NCBI GenBank assembly: GCA_015060065.1
Contig: SUZF01000007.1
Span: 29,787 to 93,786 of the forward strand
Reading direction: 5' to 3'
Length of the DNA stretch: 64,000 nt
Source of the DNA: Rikenellaceae bacterium
GTDB lineage: Bacteria; Bacteroidota; Bacteroidia; Bacteroidales; Rikenellaceae
In this document: piece by piece, positions 1-9,209 of the stretch
How positions within the stretch are numbered: the first letter of the stretch is position 1
How the letters are laid out: every line of letters starts with the position of its first letter
Program-made: the position numbers and the translations under genes
Notes under the pieces: model-generated
Database searches by the model: none
The model's input: the letters and a program-made list of their open reading frames with translations, nothing else
Told to the model about the DNA's origin: nothing

Positions 1-348
1 GGCGAGGTTGTGGCGTACATCCTCATCTCCGGGCGAGAGTCGCAGGGCGCGTTTGTAGTAGAGTATAGCCTTGCCCAACTCGTTCTGCTTGAAGCAGGCA
101 TTGGCAAGGTTGAAGTAGAGTTTCAGGGAGTGTTTATCGTCTGCGACAATTCGTTCATACAACTCTTCGGCACGAGCAAACTCTCCGGCAATGTAGGCTT
201 CGTTTGCAGCACTCCACGCCTGTTCGGGCGAGTACGAAGGCTCCAATTCTGCCTGCGTAAGCGGTTTCGTGGCGAGCGAGTCGGGGTTTTGTGCCGACAC
301 CGACACGGTGCAGAGCAGACCAAGCAATAATATCATAAAATTCTTCAT
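1..348 (-). CDS. TPR-repeat protein, BatE-like, truncated by window edge
   Basis: Reverse-strand reading gives MKNFMILLLGLLCTVSVSAQNPDSLATKPLTQAELEPSYSPEQAWSAANEAYIAGEFARAEELYERIVADDKHSLKLYFNLANACFKQNELGKAILYYKRALRLSPGDEDVRHNLA: signal peptide plus TPR. It lies directly downstream of a BatD-like gene. Confidence 0.75.
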   Translation of the reverse strand, partial: MKNFMILLLGLLCTVSVSAQNPDSLATKPLTQAELEPSYSPEQAWSAANEAYIAGEFARAEELYERIVADDKHSLKLYFNLANACFKQNELGKAILYYKRALRLSPGDEDVRHNLA

Positions 349-354
349 ATCTGC

Positions 355-2193
355 CTATTTTTTGATGTGCGACTCGATGTGTGAAACGATATTGATACCC
401 TCGGCATAGACCTCGTTCATCTGTGCTGATGCGATGGGCGAGTATTGAGCCTCGTCGCACTGCGAGATAATCGAGGTGTAGTGCGCAGCCTCTTCGGGAG
501 CGATGCCGCGCTTCTGCAACTCCTCGCGCACATACTCCTTGGTGAGATTTGCCACCGGTATATTGAACTTGTCGCTCATATAGCCCCACAAGGCTTTGAG
601 CATCTCCTCGTAGAAGGCGTGACGATTCTCCTCTTTCATATATCGCTCTGCTGCACGGAAACGCTGCACGGCGACCTTGTTGGCACGCTTACCTCGTACC
701 AAAACCACATTCTTGCGCTCGCGCTGACGACGAGCGATAATGATGTAGGCTCCCAGAGCAAGTGCCATCATCGATAAGAGTGCCACAAAGTAGCCGGTCG
801 AGAAGATTGCCGGCTTCTCGCTCGCGCGAAGTCCCGATTTGCCGAGTTTGATAAATCGGATGTCGTTCCCCAGCAGACGGACATCCTCCTTGGTTGTTCC
901 CTGCACGATTTTCGGGGCTGTGGAGCCACTCGCGTCGGGTGTGATATCAAAGGTAAACTCTGCCGACGAGAGCGTTATATACTTCTTGCGCTCCGGGTCG
1001 AAGTAGGAGAACTGCACGGGTTGCACGATGTACTCTCCCTCGGCACGAGCGATAAACGGGTACTCGAAGTTGCGGTAGCCCGAAGTTCCCGAACCGGAAT
1101 ATTTGAACGACTCGGTACTCTTTACCTGATACTGCTCAAAAGATGTGGGCAATGTGAGGGTCGGAGCCTGCACGAAGGCAAGGTTTCCCGAACCCGAAAT
1201 GCGCACGTTGAATGTCGATGCCGAGTTGGCGGCAAGTTGTGTTGTTGAAGGCTCTGCCTCCATACGGAATTTACCGACGGCACCCCCGAAACTTGCAGGC
1301 GCACCCGCAGGCAACTCATTGACCGTTACCGTCAGGCGTGGGGTTTTGAGTTCGCGACGGACATTGTAGATTTCGCGACCACCTCCGAAGAAGGGGTCGA
1401 ATCCCGAATTGTCCTGCACGATAACCTGCACCACTGCGGTAAGTTCCACGGGGTCGATGGTGAGCGTTCCCGACTGCTGGGGATAGAGCAGATACTCTAT
1501 AAGGTTATATACCTCATAGACTCTGCCCTCGTAGGTCTCGCGATAGGGGGCGCGCTCTGATTCGAGTTGCTGTGTCCAGAAACCGTTGAATGAAGGCATC
1601 TTCGAAACACTATAATCTGCCAGGCTGACTCTGTTATAGAGTTTTAGGGCTGCACGAATAGGCTCTCCCTTATATACCGACGAGCGTGATAGAGTCAGAC
1701 GCAAGAGTAGGTCTTCCTTTGAGATTTGTCCTTGCGCTTGCGACTCCATATCGTTACTGCCTTGGCCTCCTTGTGTCGCACTCTGTTGCGAGCCGCCCTC
1801 CTTTACCTCGATTTGGGTAGGCTGGGTGGTGTATCGCTTGCCATCGACCTCGATGGTGGCGACTCCGATGGGGAATGTTCCCTTGGTCTGCGGTAATAGA
1901 ACGTAGGTTATGGTGTAACTTACGCTCTTGGTCATATTGCCGTTGATGAACTGCACCGAGGAGCCTTGCGACGTGGCAGGGCCTGCCAGGACATCAAAAC
2001 CCTCGAACTCCGGAGCGGAGAAAGAGCCTTTGTCGGGCTTTGCATTCAGCGAAAACTCGACACGGAAGGCCTCGCCCACCGAGACAATCATCGGGGTATT
2101 GACCTCAAAGGATACCTTTTCGGCAGCAAACGCAGTGATGCCCACAAGGAGCATCACCAGCGTCAGAAGAGTGTTTCTGAAAATATTTTTCAT
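355..2193 (-). CDS. batD: BatD family protein (aerotolerance operon)
   Basis: Exported protein with VSFEVNTPMIVSVGEAFRVEFSLNAKPDKGSFSAPEFEGFDVLAGP..., C-terminal TM and cytoplasmic tail. Start chosen at MKNIFRNTLL. Confidence 0.8.
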   Translation of the reverse strand: MKNIFRNTLLTLVMLLVGITAFAAEKVSFEVNTPMIVSVGEAFRVEFSLNAKPDKGSFSAPEFEGFDVLAGPATSQGSSVQFINGNMTKSVSYTITYVLLPQTKGTFPIGVATIEVDGKRYTTQPTQIEVKEGGSQQSATQGGQGSNDMESQAQGQISKEDLLLRLTLSRSSVYKGEPIRAALKLYNRVSLADYSVSKMPSFNGFWTQQLESERAPYRETYEGRVYEVYNLIEYLLYPQQSGTLTIDPVELTAVVQVIVQDNSGFDPFFGGGREIYNVRRELKTPRLTVTVNELPAGAPASFGGAVGKFRMEAEPSTTQLAANSASTFNVRISGSGNLAFVQAPTLTLPTSFEQYQVKSTESFKYSGSGTSGYRNFEYPFIARAEGEYIVQPVQFSYFDPERKKYITLSSAEFTFDITPDASGSTAPKIVQGTTKEDVRLLGNDIRFIKLGKSGLRASEKPAIFSTGYFVALLSMMALALGAYIIIARRQRERKNVVLVRGKRANKVAVQRFRAAERYMKEENRHAFYEEMLKALWGYMSDKFNIPVANLTKEYVREELQKRGIAPEEAAHYTSIISQCDEAQYSPIASAQMNEVYAEGINIVSHIESHIKK

Positions 2194-2236
2194 TGTAAAT
2201 TGTTCGCTTGCCAACTAAACGCAAGAATTTACAAAT

Positions 2237-3847
2237 TTAGTGCTTAAAGTCTGCAAAAAAATCGTTGCCCTTGTCATCTACGATGATGAATGCGGGGAAG
2301 TTCTCGACGTAAATCTTGCGTACAGCCTCCATGCCGAGTTCGGGGAAATCCACCACCTCGACCGACTTAATCGAGTTCTTTGCCAAGACTGCTGCCGGGC
2401 CACCAATCGAGCCGAGGTAGAAGCCTCCGTTAGCCTTGCAGGCATCGGTAACCTCCTGCGAGCGGTTGCCCTTTGCAACCATCACCATCGAGCCTCCGTT
2501 CTTCTGGAACAAATCAACGTAGGGGTCCATACGACCTGCTGTCGTGGGGCCAAACGAGCCTGATGCCATACCTGCCGGAGTCTTTGCCGGACCCGCGTAA
2601 TATACGGGGTGCTTCTTGAAGTATTCGGGCATAGGCTTGCCTTCGTCAAGCATCTTCTTAATCTGTGCGTGTGCAATATCGCGAGCAACGATGAGCGTAC
2701 CCTTCAAGTTCAGACGAGTCTTGATGGGGTACTTCGTCAGAATTGCGCGAACTTTGTCCATACCCTCATCGAGGTCGATATCCACTGCGGGCGACATCGC
2801 GGGAGCCTCTGCCGGCAGGAAACGAGCCGGATTCTTCTCCAACTGCTCGATGAAGATTCCTTCGGGGGTAATCTTTGCCTTGATGTTGCGGTCAGCCGAG
2901 CAACTTACACCGATAGCCACGGGGCAAGAAGCAGCATGACGCGGAGCGCGGATTACGCGAACATCATGAACGAGGTATTTGCCGCCAAACTGCGCACCTA
3001 CACCGCTCTTCTGGCAAATCTCCTGAATCTTTGCCTCCCACTCCAAGTCGCGGAAGCAACGACCACCCTCATTGCCCGATGTGGGCAGATGGTCGAGGTA
3101 TCCTGCCGAAGCCTTCTTGACCGTTGCCAAGCACATCTCTGCCGATGTTCCACCGATGCAGACTGCGAGGTGGTAGGGCGGACAAGCCGATGTGCCGAGG
3201 TCTTTGATATGCTCTGTGATAAACTTGGTGAGAGACTCCTCGTTCAGAAGAGCCTTGGTCTGCTGATAGAGGAAGGTCTTGTTTGCCGAGCCGCCACCCT
3301 TGGTGATGAAGAGGAATTTGTACTCGTTGCCCTTGGTGGCGTAGAGGTCAATTTGTGCCGGCAGGTTCGTGCCGGAGTTCTTCTCGTCGAACATGGTGTA
3401 GGGGACAACCTGCGAGTAGCGAAGATTGCGCTCGTTGTAGGTATCATAGACACCGCGAGTGATGTACTCGGCATCATCAACGCCGGTATAGACATCCTCG
3501 CCCTTCTTGCCGATACAGATTGCCGTACCGGTATCCTGACAGGTCGGCAACTCGCCTTCGGCTGCGACACACTGATTCAGCAACATCGTGTAAGCCACGA
3601 ACTTGTCGTTATCGGTGGCTTCGGGGTCTTTGAGAATGTTGCTCAATTTTTCGAGGTGCGAAGCACGCAGATAGAACGAAACATCGCCGTATGCCTCCTT
3701 TGCCAGAAGTTCAAGACCCTTTGGGTCCACCTTCAAAATTTGACGGCCGTCACACTCCACGACCTTTACGTACTCCTTGGTCAAAAGGCGATATTCGGTA
3801 GTATCTGCCTCGATAGGAAAGGGTTCCTGATAGATAAATTCTGCCAT
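2237..3847 (-). CDS. fumarate hydratase class I
   Basis: 536 aa with class I fumarase signatures ([77 protein letters not shown]). Confidence 0.93.
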   Translation of the reverse strand: MAEFIYQEPFPIEADTTEYRLLTKEYVKVVECDGRQILKVDPKGLELLAKEAYGDVSFYLRASHLEKLSNILKDPEATDNDKFVAYTMLLNQCVAAEGELPTCQDTGTAICIGKKGEDVYTGVDDAEYITRGVYDTYNERNLRYSQVVPYTMFDEKNSGTNLPAQIDLYATKGNEYKFLFITKGGGSANKTFLYQQTKALLNEESLTKFITEHIKDLGTSACPPYHLAVCIGGTSAEMCLATVKKASAGYLDHLPTSGNEGGRCFRDLEWEAKIQEICQKSGVGAQFGGKYLVHDVRVIRAPRHAASCPVAIGVSCSADRNIKAKITPEGIFIEQLEKNPARFLPAEAPAMSPAVDIDLDEGMDKVRAILTKYPIKTRLNLKGTLIVARDIAHAQIKKMLDEGKPMPEYFKKHPVYYAGPAKTPAGMASGSFGPTTAGRMDPYVDLFQKNGGSMVMVAKGNRSQEVTDACKANGGFYLGSIGGPAAVLAKNSIKSVEVVDFPELGMEAVRKIYVENFPAFIIVDDKGNDFFADFKH

Positions 3848-3886
3848 TTTCTTATATTTTTATGATTTACGTTGTCTCTTATCGGG

Positions 3887-3919
3887 CAAATTTAATAAAA
3901 AAGTCCGAGAGCCGTCAAA
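3887..3919 (-). promoter_or_regulatory. Bacteroidetes-type promoter for the fumarase gene
   Basis: Reverse strand: TTTG-N21-TAAATTTG, about 40 nt upstream of the ATG. Confidence 0.55.
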
Positions 3920-3952
3920 TTATATGCAAAAAAAATATCAAATGGGCTACGT

Positions 3953-3983
3953 TTTGTATTTTGAAAATAAGTTCTTAACTTTG
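3953..3983 (+). promoter_or_regulatory. Bacteroidetes-type promoter
   Basis: TTTG (3953-3956)-N19-TAACTTTG (3976-3983); exact match to TTTG-N19-TAnnTTTG. Confidence 0.7.
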
Positions 3984-3988
3984 TGATG

Positions 3989-4215
3989 CAATCTGCGGAT
4001 TGTGGACATATTATTAGTGAAAGTGTTTCGCTAATCCTTGATGATGAAATTTGGCGATTTTAAGGAGCGAGGATAAGCAATAACATTCATCACCGCGTAT
4101 GGGTATATCATTTGCGATATATACCAGCCGGTGTGGGGTGTTGTTTATTTGCTCCGAGGCTACGCCAAATGCCAATCATCAGATAAACGAACAACCTCAC
4201 ACTTTCTTGTTTTTA
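3989..4215 (+). ncRNA. candidate structured RNA, long imperfect hairpin (6S-RNA-like shape)
   Basis: Starts just after the promoter at 3953-3983. The arms pair over about 190 nt with bulges (gaaagtgt/acactttc, tgatgat/atcatca, atttggcg/cgccaaat, ggagc/gctcc). Terminal hairpin caccgcgtatgggtatatc...gatatataccagccggtg at 4091-4133. A T-run (ttgttttt) follows the closing arm. Confidence 0.45.
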
Positions 4216-4258
4216 TAAACCGCACGTGCGAGGTTGGCGGGCAAAAAACTTAAATCAA

Positions 4259-4735
4259 ATGAAAAAAATTAAATTGTTACTAGCAGTAGTAATGTTGGCT
4301 GCATCATGTTCGGCTGTTGCTCAATGCAGAACAATCGCTATTCCCGAAATTGTCGATAAGACAAGAGGTTTAGCCCCTGCCGTGAAGGCAATGTTGCGAA
4401 ACAGTTTTGCGGAAGCGGTTAATTCTATTCCGGGATACGCATCTTATGACCGAACATCAGACATTGATGCAATTCTTGACGAGCACATGTTTCAGCAGTC
4501 GGGACTTGTTAGTGAGTCTTCACGCAAAGAGTTGAGAATGACGGGAGCAAAGTATCTCCTTCTTGCAGAGGCTTCGGTATATGAGGGAAAATTGTTTGTT
4601 ACAGCAAAAATTGTGGATGTTGAAACTGCCCGAATTGTGGGAAAACCGCAGGATATATTCATGTACAATCATCCCATGGGTATCAAACAAGGTTGTACAG
4701 CATTAGCGCGACGTCTGCTTGGTATTGCGAGATAA
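4259..4735 (+). CDS. exported CsgG/LpoB-like protein
   Basis: MKKIKLLLAVVMLAASCSAVAQ signal peptide, then RTIAIPEIVDKTRGLAPAVKAMLRNSFAEAVN...ILDEHMFQQSGLV...AKYLLLAEASVYEGKLFVTAKIVDVETARI, similar in layout to CsgG/LpoB folds; family assignment by eye. Confidence 0.55.
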   Translation: MKKIKLLLAVVMLAASCSAVAQCRTIAIPEIVDKTRGLAPAVKAMLRNSFAEAVNSIPGYASYDRTSDIDAILDEHMFQQSGLVSESSRKELRMTGAKYLLLAEASVYEGKLFVTAKIVDVETARIVGKPQDIFMYNHPMGIKQGCTALARRLLGIAR

Positions 4736-4754
4736 TCACTAAATGGTTGTTATT

Positions 4755-5969
4755 ATGAATAAGATAAGATTCATATTAGTTGCCGTTTTGTTGTCTGTTT
4801 GTGCATCTGCTTTTGCGCAACTTAAAACTGTTGCAATATCAGAGATTATTGACAAGACACATCAGATTAACTACGAAACAAAACTTCGTTTAAGAACAAG
4901 TCTTACTGCGGCAATCAATAAAAAGCAGGGATATACAGCAATGACAAGAGCGGATATCTCCTCTATTTTGAATGAACAGGCTTTCCAAAACTCCGGACTT
5001 GTTGATGAATCGACAATCAAGAGACTTGGAGCAATGACTGGTGCCAGCCTGATTCTGATTACAGAGGCTATTAAAACAGATGGAGGTAGTAAGATTTATG
5101 TCGTTGTGAATCTGTTGGATGTTGAAACTGCACGTGTCCGTATGACCGAAAATCACACAATGCTGTTTAATGAAATCGAATCGGGCTGTGAAGTGTTGGC
5201 GAATAAGGTGCTTGGCATAAGCACCGCCTCTTCATCTGACAAGCCAGTTGTTTTGTATGGCTACTTGGCGGTTTATCCAAACGACATAGGAGAGTTCCGT
5301 TCTGCTCCGACCGCCATTATTAACCATTTCAACACTACAAAGACACATAATGATAATGGGTGGCGCCTGCCGACGGATGAAGAGTTGTCGGTAATGCGAA
5401 ATATGGCTTCTCAAATTCCCGGATTTCGTAATACGCGCTACATGACCTCCAACCAGACATCCTACGAGCATCCGACCGCTGTACGATTGGTATCAACCAC
5501 TTATGTGGGCAGCGTTCAGCAGGCAAAAGTTGATGCGGAACAAGCAGAAAGACAAAGGGCGTACGATATAATCTACGATGGAGATGGAGATAATGGAGTT
5601 TATAAAATCGGTTATTATCATCGCGAAGGTGGCGTTGTTTTCAGTTTGTCAAGTGACGGCAGACATGGAAAAATTGTTTATGCAACAGGGATAACAGACT
5701 CTTATTATGACGCCGGAGACTGGAAACCTTCTGGGGGAGGTTGGCGTTTACCGTCTATAAACGAGTTGAAGGCAATATATCGCTATAAGCAAACTATCAA
5801 TGCCACCTTTTCAGAAAAAGGCATAAGTAGGTTGGAAAGTAGCAGGTATTGGTCGGGTAGTGCAAGTGGAAACAGGAAGGTCTGGCGTATAAATATGGCA
5901 GACGGCTATGTTAGTGATAATAATAATTTGAACGATTACTATCATCTTTGTTATGTCCTTGAATTTTAG
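4755..5969 (+). CDS. exported CsgG/LpoB-like domain fused to DUF1566/FISUMP-like C-terminal repeats
   Basis: N-terminal ~150 aa parallels the upstream protein (KTVAISEIIDKTHQ..., ILNEQAFQNSGLVDEST, VVVNLLDVETARV). The C-terminus has two NGWRLPTDEEL / GGWRLPSINEL units and a RYWSGSA motif. Confidence 0.6.
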   Translation: MNKIRFILVAVLLSVCASAFAQLKTVAISEIIDKTHQINYETKLRLRTSLTAAINKKQGYTAMTRADISSILNEQAFQNSGLVDESTIKRLGAMTGASLILITEAIKTDGGSKIYVVVNLLDVETARVRMTENHTMLFNEIESGCEVLANKVLGISTASSSDKPVVLYGYLAVYPNDIGEFRSAPTAIINHFNTTKTHNDNGWRLPTDEELSVMRNMASQIPGFRNTRYMTSNQTSYEHPTAVRLVSTTYVGSVQQAKVDAEQAERQRAYDIIYDGDGDNGVYKIGYYHREGGVVFSLSSDGRHGKIVYATGITDSYYDAGDWKPSGGGWRLPSINELKAIYRYKQTINATFSEKGISRLESSRYWSGSASGNRKVWRINMADGYVSDNNNLNDYYHLCYVLEF

Positions 5970-5991
5970 TGATTAGATTTGCTTCTATGAG

Positions 5992-6020
5992 GCGCAGACC
6001 GGTTTGGTCTGCGCTTTTTT
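5992..6020 (+). terminator. intrinsic terminator
   Basis: gcgcagacc-ggttt-ggtctgcgc followed by tttttt. Confidence 0.85.
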
Positions 6021-6143
6021 ATGACACATTATTTTGAGTCTCATTTTGTCATCTTGCCCACCGAAGAGTCGGTTGGAGTGGTGTTGTGGGGTTGGAGATG
6101 CGTTTTTATAAGAGAAAAATCTGTCGGAAGGAACAGTTCTTGA

Positions 6144-6173
6144 TTGTGAATTATAAATTGTTTAGTATCTTTG
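6144..6173 (+). promoter_or_regulatory. Bacteroidetes-type promoter upstream of the LysE-like gene
   Basis: TTG-N19-TATCTTTG. Confidence 0.55.
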
Positions 6174-6260
6174 TCCCTTGGAAGAGTTTTGCCCGGAGAG
6201 CGTAGGCGGAGTGCCGGCTCTGCGGAGTGAGATGTTGAGAGAAAACAAGAGAGAGAAGAT

Positions 6261-6941
6261 ATGCTCGGATTGGAGATTATCACATTGTTATTGCGCGGAT
6301 TTGCCGTGGGTTTGGCCGCATCGATTACGGTGGGACCTGTGGCTGTGTTGTGCATACAGCGCACGTTGAGCAAGAGCCGTCGCTCCGGCTTGGTGTCGGG
6401 TTTGGGCGTGGCGTGTGCCGATACGCTGATGGCAATTATCGCCTTCTTCTTCTACTCGATGTTGCAGGCTCAAATCGAGCAATACACCTCGCTGTTGAGT
6501 GTTGTGGGCGGAATATTCGTCGTGATTGTCGGAGTATATATCTTCTTCCAGAACCCCGTGCCACAGATTCGTAAAAATCGTGCCGGCAAGAGTTCGCTGT
6601 GGCAGGACTTCGTCTCGATGTTTGGCTTTACGATAGCCAATTTCGTGGTGGTGATTCCCTATATCCTCGCCTTCTTTGCGGTCTTCAATATCGGTACGGC
6701 AGAGAGTGCTGCTGCGGATGTGGCAATGCTCTTCCGCAGTGTGCTGATTATCATGGGATTCTTTGGTGGAGCAGCGATGTGGTGGATTATGCTCACCTCG
6801 CTAATCAATCTCTTCCGTCGCAAGTTCCGCCCGCGTCACATGCTTACCATAAATCATGTTGCCGGCATCGTCATCGCGTTGCTCGGAATATATACCATTA
6901 TCTCCTCATTTATCGTCATAATGCCCAATGGAGTACAATAA
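6261..6941 (+). CDS. LysE/RhtB family translocator
   Basis: Membrane protein with GFAVGLAASITVGPVAVLCIQRTLSKSRRSGLVSGLGVACADTLMAIIAFF. Confidence 0.85.
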   Translation: MLGLEIITLLLRGFAVGLAASITVGPVAVLCIQRTLSKSRRSGLVSGLGVACADTLMAIIAFFFYSMLQAQIEQYTSLLSVVGGIFVVIVGVYIFFQNPVPQIRKNRAGKSSLWQDFVSMFGFTIANFVVVIPYILAFFAVFNIGTAESAAADVAMLFRSVLIIMGFFGGAAMWWIMLTSLINLFRRKFRPRHMLTINHVAGIVIALLGIYTIISSFIVIMPNGVQ

Positions 6942-7647
6942 GAAACCAAAGAAAATTATCATTGCCGTGGATGGCTTCTCGTCGTGCGGTAAGAGTACAT
7001 TCGCAAAGGCGATAGCCGCAAAACTTGGCTATATATTCATCGATACGGGTGCGATGTATCGTGCCGTGACGCTCTACGCGCTCGAACACGGAGCAATTCG
7101 CTCCGGTGTGGTTGATGAAGATGCTGTGGTTGCATCGCTCAAAGATATATCCATCGATTTCCGCTTTAATCCGGCTCGTGGAGCCAGCGATATCTATGTG
7201 AATGGCGATTTGGTCGAGGGTAAGATTCGCACTATCGAGGTCAGCAACTGCGTAAGCCCCGTGAGTTCGATTCGCGAGGTGCGCGAAAAGTTGGTGGCGA
7301 TGCAGCAGCAGATGGGCCGCAAGAGGGGTGTCGTGATGGACGGCCGCGATATCGGTACGGTGGTATTCCCCGATGCCGAACTCAAAATATTTATGACTGC
7401 CGACCCGCATATCCGCGCATTGCGTCGTTATGACGAACTGCGTGCCAAGGGCGATGATGTGTCGCTCGAAGAGATTGAGCATAATGTCCGCTCGCGCGAT
7501 GAGGCGGATATGACACGAGCAATCTCGCCTCTGCGTCAGGCGGAGGATGCCATTGTCCTCGATAATAGTTTTATGACTATTCCCGAACAGATGGATTGGT
7601 TCATGGCGCGCTATCGAGAGGTTACGGAATCGACAATCAACAATTGA
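6928..7647 (+). CDS. cmk: cytidylate kinase
   Basis: IIIAVDGFSSCGKSTFAKAIAAKLGYIFIDTGAMYRAVTLYAL and GVVMDGRDIGTVVFPDAELKIFMTADP. Confidence 0.95.
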   Translation: MEYNKKPKKIIIAVDGFSSCGKSTFAKAIAAKLGYIFIDTGAMYRAVTLYALEHGAIRSGVVDEDAVVASLKDISIDFRFNPARGASDIYVNGDLVEGKIRTIEVSNCVSPVSSIREVREKLVAMQQQMGRKRGVVMDGRDIGTVVFPDAELKIFMTADPHIRALRRYDELRAKGDDVSLEEIEHNVRSRDEADMTRAISPLRQAEDAIVLDNSFMTIPEQMDWFMARYREVTESTINN

Positions 7648-7674
7648 TGGTTGTCGATTGTCAATTATAGGAGT

Positions 7675-8580
7675 ATGCGTGTCGAGATAGACGATAATTC
7701 GGGTTTCTGCTTCGGTGTGGTGAGAGCCATAGGCGAGGCGGAGCGGGCTTTGCAGAGTGGCGAGGTCTTCTCGCTCGGAGATATCGTTCATAACCGTATC
7801 GAGGTGCAGCGTTTGGAGCAACTGGGGCTGCGCACGGTGTCGCACGAGGAGTTGCCTGCGCTTGCCGGCTGTCGCCTGCTTGTGAGGGCGCACGGAGAGC
7901 CTCCCTCGACCTTTGAACAGGCTCGGTCGTTGGGTATGGAGGTTATCGATGCCACCTGTCCTGTGGTTGCCAAGTTGCAGGAGCGGGTTGTGAAGGCTCA
8001 CGCGAAGATGCGCGAGGTGGGCGGTCAGGTTGTGATTCTCGGAAAGCGCGGACATGCCGAGGTTGTGGGGCTTACGGGTCAGGTAGTCGAGCCGACAATC
8101 ATTGTTGAGCGGGTCGAAGATTTGGAGCAGATAGATTTCTCGCGACCCATATTTTTCTTGTCGCAGACCACGCAGAGCGTTGAACTCTTTGAGCGTTTGC
8201 GCGAGGAGATGCTCTCGCGCTTGGCTTCACCCGATATGCTTACGGCACATGATACGATATGCCGTCAGGTCTCTTCACGCGAGAAACACCTCGAAGAGTT
8301 TGCCCGTCGGCACGATGTGATAATCTTTGTGTGTGGCCGCAAGTCGAGTAATGGCAAGGTGCTGGCAGAGGTGTGTCGTGCGGCAAACCCTCGAACATAC
8401 AACATCGAGGAGGCGCAGGAGTTGCAAGAGGAGTGGTTTGTGGGTGCCGAGTCGGTCGGTATATGTGGTGCAACATCGACCCCGAAGTGGTTGATGAAGG
8501 AGATTGCGGAGGCGATTGAGAATTCACAATTCACAATTAACCCTCCTTTGGAGGCTTTTCCTCCTCGCGGCTCGGCATAG
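7675..8580 (+). CDS. ispH: 4-hydroxy-3-methylbut-2-enyl diphosphate reductase
   Basis: MRVEIDDNSGFCFGVVRAIGEAERAL...GDIVHN...ATCPVVAKLQERV...GICGATSTPKWLMKEI. The C-terminal NSQFTINPPLEAFPPRGSA is encoded by repeat-like DNA. Confidence 0.93.
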   Translation: MRVEIDDNSGFCFGVVRAIGEAERALQSGEVFSLGDIVHNRIEVQRLEQLGLRTVSHEELPALAGCRLLVRAHGEPPSTFEQARSLGMEVIDATCPVVAKLQERVVKAHAKMREVGGQVVILGKRGHAEVVGLTGQVVEPTIIVERVEDLEQIDFSRPIFFLSQTTQSVELFERLREEMLSRLASPDMLTAHDTICRQVSSREKHLEEFARRHDVIIFVCGRKSSNGKVLAEVCRAANPRTYNIEEAQELQEEWFVGAESVGICGATSTPKWLMKEIAEAIENSQFTINPPLEAFPPRGSA

Positions 8581-8629
8581 TGCAAACACGTTTGCTCTCT
8601 GCACTCGCTCCGCAGCGTCGGTTCACAAT
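8525..8629. repeat. intergenic repeat-like segment overlapping the 3' end of ispH
   Basis: Bounded by direct copies of ttcacaatt; contains ccctcctttggaggcttttcctcctcgcggctcggcatagtgcaaacacgtttgctctctgcactcgctccgcagcg. Confidence 0.45.
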
Positions 8630-8685
8630 TGATGGTATAGACATTTAGATCATTATCGACCACTCGAACAAAAAAACTTTAATTA

Positions 8686-8734
8686 TCAATTCTCAATTGT
8701 CAATTGTCAATTGTCAATTATCAATTATCAATTA
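8686..8734 (+). repeat. heptanucleotide tandem repeat (7 copies of TCAATTN)
   Basis: tcaattc tcaattg tcaattg tcaattg tcaatta tcaatta tcaatta, ending one base before the ATG at 8736. Confidence 0.95.
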
Positions 8735-8735
8735 T

Positions 8736-9209
8736 ATGAAATATATCGTTCGTTCTGTAAAATTTTTGGTAGCACTGCTCGTTCTATATGTGGCAGCGGT
8801 GTGGCTGATGTCTGCTATGGGAGCCTCGATGCTCTCGGTGCGTGACACGGTTTTTGTGATGTTTCAGACACTGCGAGGACAACTGCTCGTGGCTGCAATA
8901 GTGGTATGGGTGGCGATATACCCGAAAGTCGGCTATGTGAAGCGCGAGAGCAGTGCCGATTTCGATGCCGACAAGGAGCAGATTATGACAGCCTTTGTGG
9001 TGTCGGGATATGAACTTGCAGAGCAGAACGAGCAGGAGATGCGCTTTCGTGCCTCGAACTTCTTCCGTCGTCTGCGCCTACTCTTCGAGGATGAGGTGGT
9101 GGTGCGTCGCAGCGAGAGTGGAGGCATCGAGATTGAGGGTGTGCGTCGCACCGTGGCATTGGCAATGATGCGCCTGAATGGTTATTTGGAACACAAAAGA
9201 GATGAGTAG
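8736..9209 (+). CDS. hypothetical membrane protein
   Basis: MKYIVRSVKFLVALLVLYVAAVWLMSAMGASML..., two N-terminal TM segments; overlaps the start of the downstream S41 peptidase gene. Confidence 0.7.
   Translation: MKYIVRSVKFLVALLVLYVAAVWLMSAMGASMLSVRDTVFVMFQTLRGQLLVAAIVVWVAIYPKVGYVKRESSADFDADKEQIMTAFVVSGYELAEQNEQEMRFRASNFFRRLRLLFEDEVVVRRSESGGIEIEGVRRTVALAMMRLNGYLEHKRDE

Noticed and set aside
6916-8055. 379-aa ORF antisense to cmk and ispH
   Set aside because: Shadow ORF over two clear genes.
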